In this document: positions 14,878-16,278 of the stretch, piece by piece
Layout of the letters: each line of letters starts with the position of its first letter
Numbering within the stretch: the stretch's first letter is position 1
DNA from: CAYSYH01 sp964435455
GTDB taxonomy: Bacteria; Patescibacteriota; WWE3; 2-01-FULL-39-13; JAACPI01
NCBI GenBank assembly: GCA_964435455.1
Contig: CAYSYH010000012.1
Location: 1 to 16,278 of the forward strand
Length of the DNA stretch: 16,278 nucleotides
Direction of reading: 5' to 3'
Notes under the pieces: generated by a model
Told to the model about the DNA's origin: nothing
The model's input: the letters and a program-made list of their open reading frames with translations, nothing else
The model's database searches: none
Program-made: the position numbers and the translations under genes

Positions 14878-16203
14878 TTATTTATTATTTTGCAAGCAGC
14901 TTAGTAAGCTATTGTGAATATCACCAGCTCCCAAACCTAAAATAAAGTCTCCTTTTTTTGCAAGCTTTTCAATATCTTTAAAAGCGTTTTTAACAGAGTC
15001 AGTACAAATGGCATTATTACTTTTTGCATTTATTTTTTTTGCTAAAAATTTATTGTTTATACCTTTTATAGGGGCTTCTCTAGCAGCATAAACAGGACTT
15101 ATGTAAACTTTAAAAGCTTTTAAAAAGCTTGTAGAAAATTCATCAGCTAATTCTTTAACTCTAGAAAACGTGTGGGGCTCAAAAATAACCCAAATTTTAT
15201 TATTAGGAGAACATAATTTATTTGCAGTATTTATTGTTGCTTTTAATTCGGTAGGATGGTGTGCGTAATCACTATAAACTTTAGTTCCTCTTTTTGTTTT
15301 TCCAATTAATTCAAATCTCCTCCAAGTACCCAAAAAATTAGAAAGAGCCTTTTTAGCTAAAGAATAAGAAAATTTATTTTTAAGCAAAGTTTTTGCTGTA
15401 GCTAAAGCAGCAGCAGCGTTTTGTTTATTATGGTCTCCAGGTACTTTAAGCAAGGGTACTTTGTTTAAAAAAGAATAATAATCTACTACTGTGAAATTTT
15501 TAAGTTTATTAATTAAAGGTTTAGTATTTTTATCCTTAAAATTTAATATTATTTTTTTACCTTTTGTTTGTTTTATTAGTTGTAAAAAAGCACTTTGTAC
15601 ATCGTTTAAATCTTTATAATAATCTAAATGTTCTGCTTCTATATTTGTAATTACTAGTAATTCTGGACAAAAATTAAGAAAGTGTCTTTTGTATTCGCAA
15701 GCTTCCACAAGCAAATAGTTTGTTTTTTTAATTGAGGGTACATAATTGCTACCCTCGGAGTTTAAAATAGAACCTACTATAGTTTCGTGATTAAAATTAT
15801 GTTGTTTTAAAATTGCATGAATCATTGCTGTAGTAGTGGTTTTACCATGTGTTCCCGATACAGCAATAATATTCATTTGGTTACTAAAAAACCCCAATGC
15901 TTCAAAATAGCTTTTTGCTTTACCTGTTTTTAGTGCTTTATTTAATAAAGCAGGCCCAAGTTTATGCCATGCTACAGAATATACATATAAATCAGCAGTT
16001 TTATCTAAAAGCTTAGGGGAATTACCTATTTTAATATCTACACCTTTATCGTAAAGTTGTTGCAAAGTTTTTTTACTTGTTACATTATTTATTCCAGAAA
16101 TACTATACCCTTTATTTAAAAGCATTTTTGCAAGAGCAGAAATACCTACCCCACCTATACCTATAAATTGTATTTTTTGTATGTTTTTAAAAAACAACTC
16201 CAC
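14878..16203 (-). CDS. murC: UDP-N-acetylmuramate--L-alanine ligase
   Basis: MurC adds L-alanine to UDP-MurNAc using ATP, the first peptide step of peptidoglycan synthesis in the cytoplasm. Motifs, numbered from the GTG start: FIGIGGVG (13-20) for UDP binding, VSGTHGKTTTT (115-125) as the ATP P-loop, NIEAEHLDYY in the central domain, GDHNKQNAAAAL, and in the C-terminal domain TWRRFE, YSDYAHHPTEL and FEPHTFSR. The length of 441 residues is normal. The frame stays open to a TTG at 16248, but I choose the GTG at 16201-16203. The family N-terminus begins close to the glycine loop, and a perfect TATAAT lies six bases before this codon. Other TTG codons at 16197, 16221 and 16236 remain possible. 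MurB, Ddl and FtsQ genes, frequent neighbours elsewhere, are not here. Confidence 0.95.
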   Translation of the reverse strand: MELFFKNIQKIQFIGIGGVGISALAKMLLNKGYSISGINNVTSKKTLQQLYDKGVDIKIGNSPKLLDKTADLYVYSVAWHKLGPALLNKALKTGKAKSYFEALGFFSNQMNIIAVSGTHGKTTTTAMIHAILKQHNFNHETIVGSILNSEGSNYVPSIKKTNYLLVEACEYKRHFLNFCPELLVITNIEAEHLDYYKDLNDVQSAFLQLIKQTKGKKIILNFKDKNTKPLINKLKNFTVVDYYSFLNKVPLLKVPGDHNKQNAAAALATAKTLLKNKFSYSLAKKALSNFLGTWRRFELIGKTKRGTKVYSDYAHHPTELKATINTANKLCSPNNKIWVIFEPHTFSRVKELADEFSTSFLKAFKVYISPVYAAREAPIKGINNKFLAKKINAKSNNAICTDSVKNAFKDIEKLAKKGDFILGLGAGDIHNSLLSCLQNNK

Positions 16204-16209
16204 AAAACA

Positions 16210-16215
16210 ATTATA
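16210..16215 (-). promoter_or_regulatory. Candidate -10 element of murC
   Basis: TATAAT lies on the minus strand exactly six bases before the chosen GTG start, which would place the transcript start on the G of GTG. The best upstream -35 candidate is TTGTAT with only a 15-base spacer, which is weak. Another TATAAT occurs at 16266-16261, but its -35 region lies at or beyond the window edge. The 30 bases from 16249 to 16278 show no gene. Confidence 0.45.
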
Positions 16216-16278
16216 TATCAAAACTTGATAATACAAGCTAATTAACAAAAAAGTAGAAATATTATATAAGGAATAAAT

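Noticed and set aside
16261..16266. A second TATAAT on the minus strand upstream of murC
   Set aside because: Its -35 region falls at or beyond the window edge, it is 45 bases or more from any plausible murC start, and it could equally belong to another gene.
1..16278. Runs of A or T as possible phase-variation tracts or terminators
   Set aside because: Such runs of six to ten bases occur throughout the coding sequence, as expected from the base composition, and none sits at a broken frame or beside a GC-rich stem.
1..16278. CRISPR array, tRNA or rRNA gene, insertion sequence, phage genes or restriction-modification system
   Set aside because: No spaced direct repeats, tRNA cloverleaf, transposase, integrase or methyltransferase motifs were seen on either strand.

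Overview
The window is very AT-rich bacterial DNA from a densely packed genome. Almost every base is coding, neighbouring genes overlap or sit a few bases apart, and Shine-Dalgarno motifs are nearly absent. All recognisable proteins are full length with TGA read as a stop, so the standard bacterial code applies. This argues against the UGA-recoding lineages Gracilibacteria and Absconditabacteria. Compactness, base composition, and a lamin-tail protein beside a CAP-domain protein point to a Candidate Phyla Radiation (Patescibacteria) organism, perhaps a Microgenomates-type lineage. This placement is an inference, not something one gene proves.

Layout, left to right. (1) Positions 1-10609, all on the minus strand: a glycan locus of ten genes. 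In transcription order it holds a polyprenol-phosphate mannosyltransferase-like GT2 fused to a GtrA membrane domain, an ALG5-like GT2, UDP-glucose 6-dehydrogenase, a UDP-glucuronate 4-epimerase-like SDR enzyme, a GtrB/ArnC-like membrane GT2, a flippase-like UPF0104/LPG-synthase-TM protein, three GT4 glycosyltransferases, and the N-terminal part of a GT39-like membrane glycosyltransferase that runs off the left edge. (2) Positions 10681-14322, minus strand: four genes encoding exported or membrane proteins. They are a lamin-tail/Ig-like/FN3 surface protein, a CAP (SCP/PR1) protein anchored at both ends, an 84-residue membrane protein, and a 105-residue protein with a signal peptide. (3) Positions 14390-14869, plus strand: a dCMP deaminase, divergent from block 2. 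(4) Positions 14878-16203, minus strand: murC, convergent with the deaminase.

How the genes could work together (inference): the dehydrogenase and epimerase make UDP-GlcA and then UDP-GalA. The GT4 enzymes build a glycan on the cytoplasmic face using nucleotide sugars. The three polyprenol-phosphate-type GT2 enzymes load single sugars onto the lipid carrier. The GtrA-like and UPF0104-like membrane proteins could help move or use lipid-linked sugars, and the GT39-like enzyme would transfer them outside the cell. The secreted block upstream may supply envelope proteins, possibly acceptors. No Wzx/Wzy polymerase system, oligosaccharyltransferase or initiating phosphoglycosyltransferase is seen here.

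Promoter-like sequences lie almost directly against the start codon at three transcription-unit heads (14322, 10609 and 16203). This suggests leaderless transcripts and corrects two start sites. No tRNA, rRNA, CRISPR array, insertion sequence or phage gene was seen.
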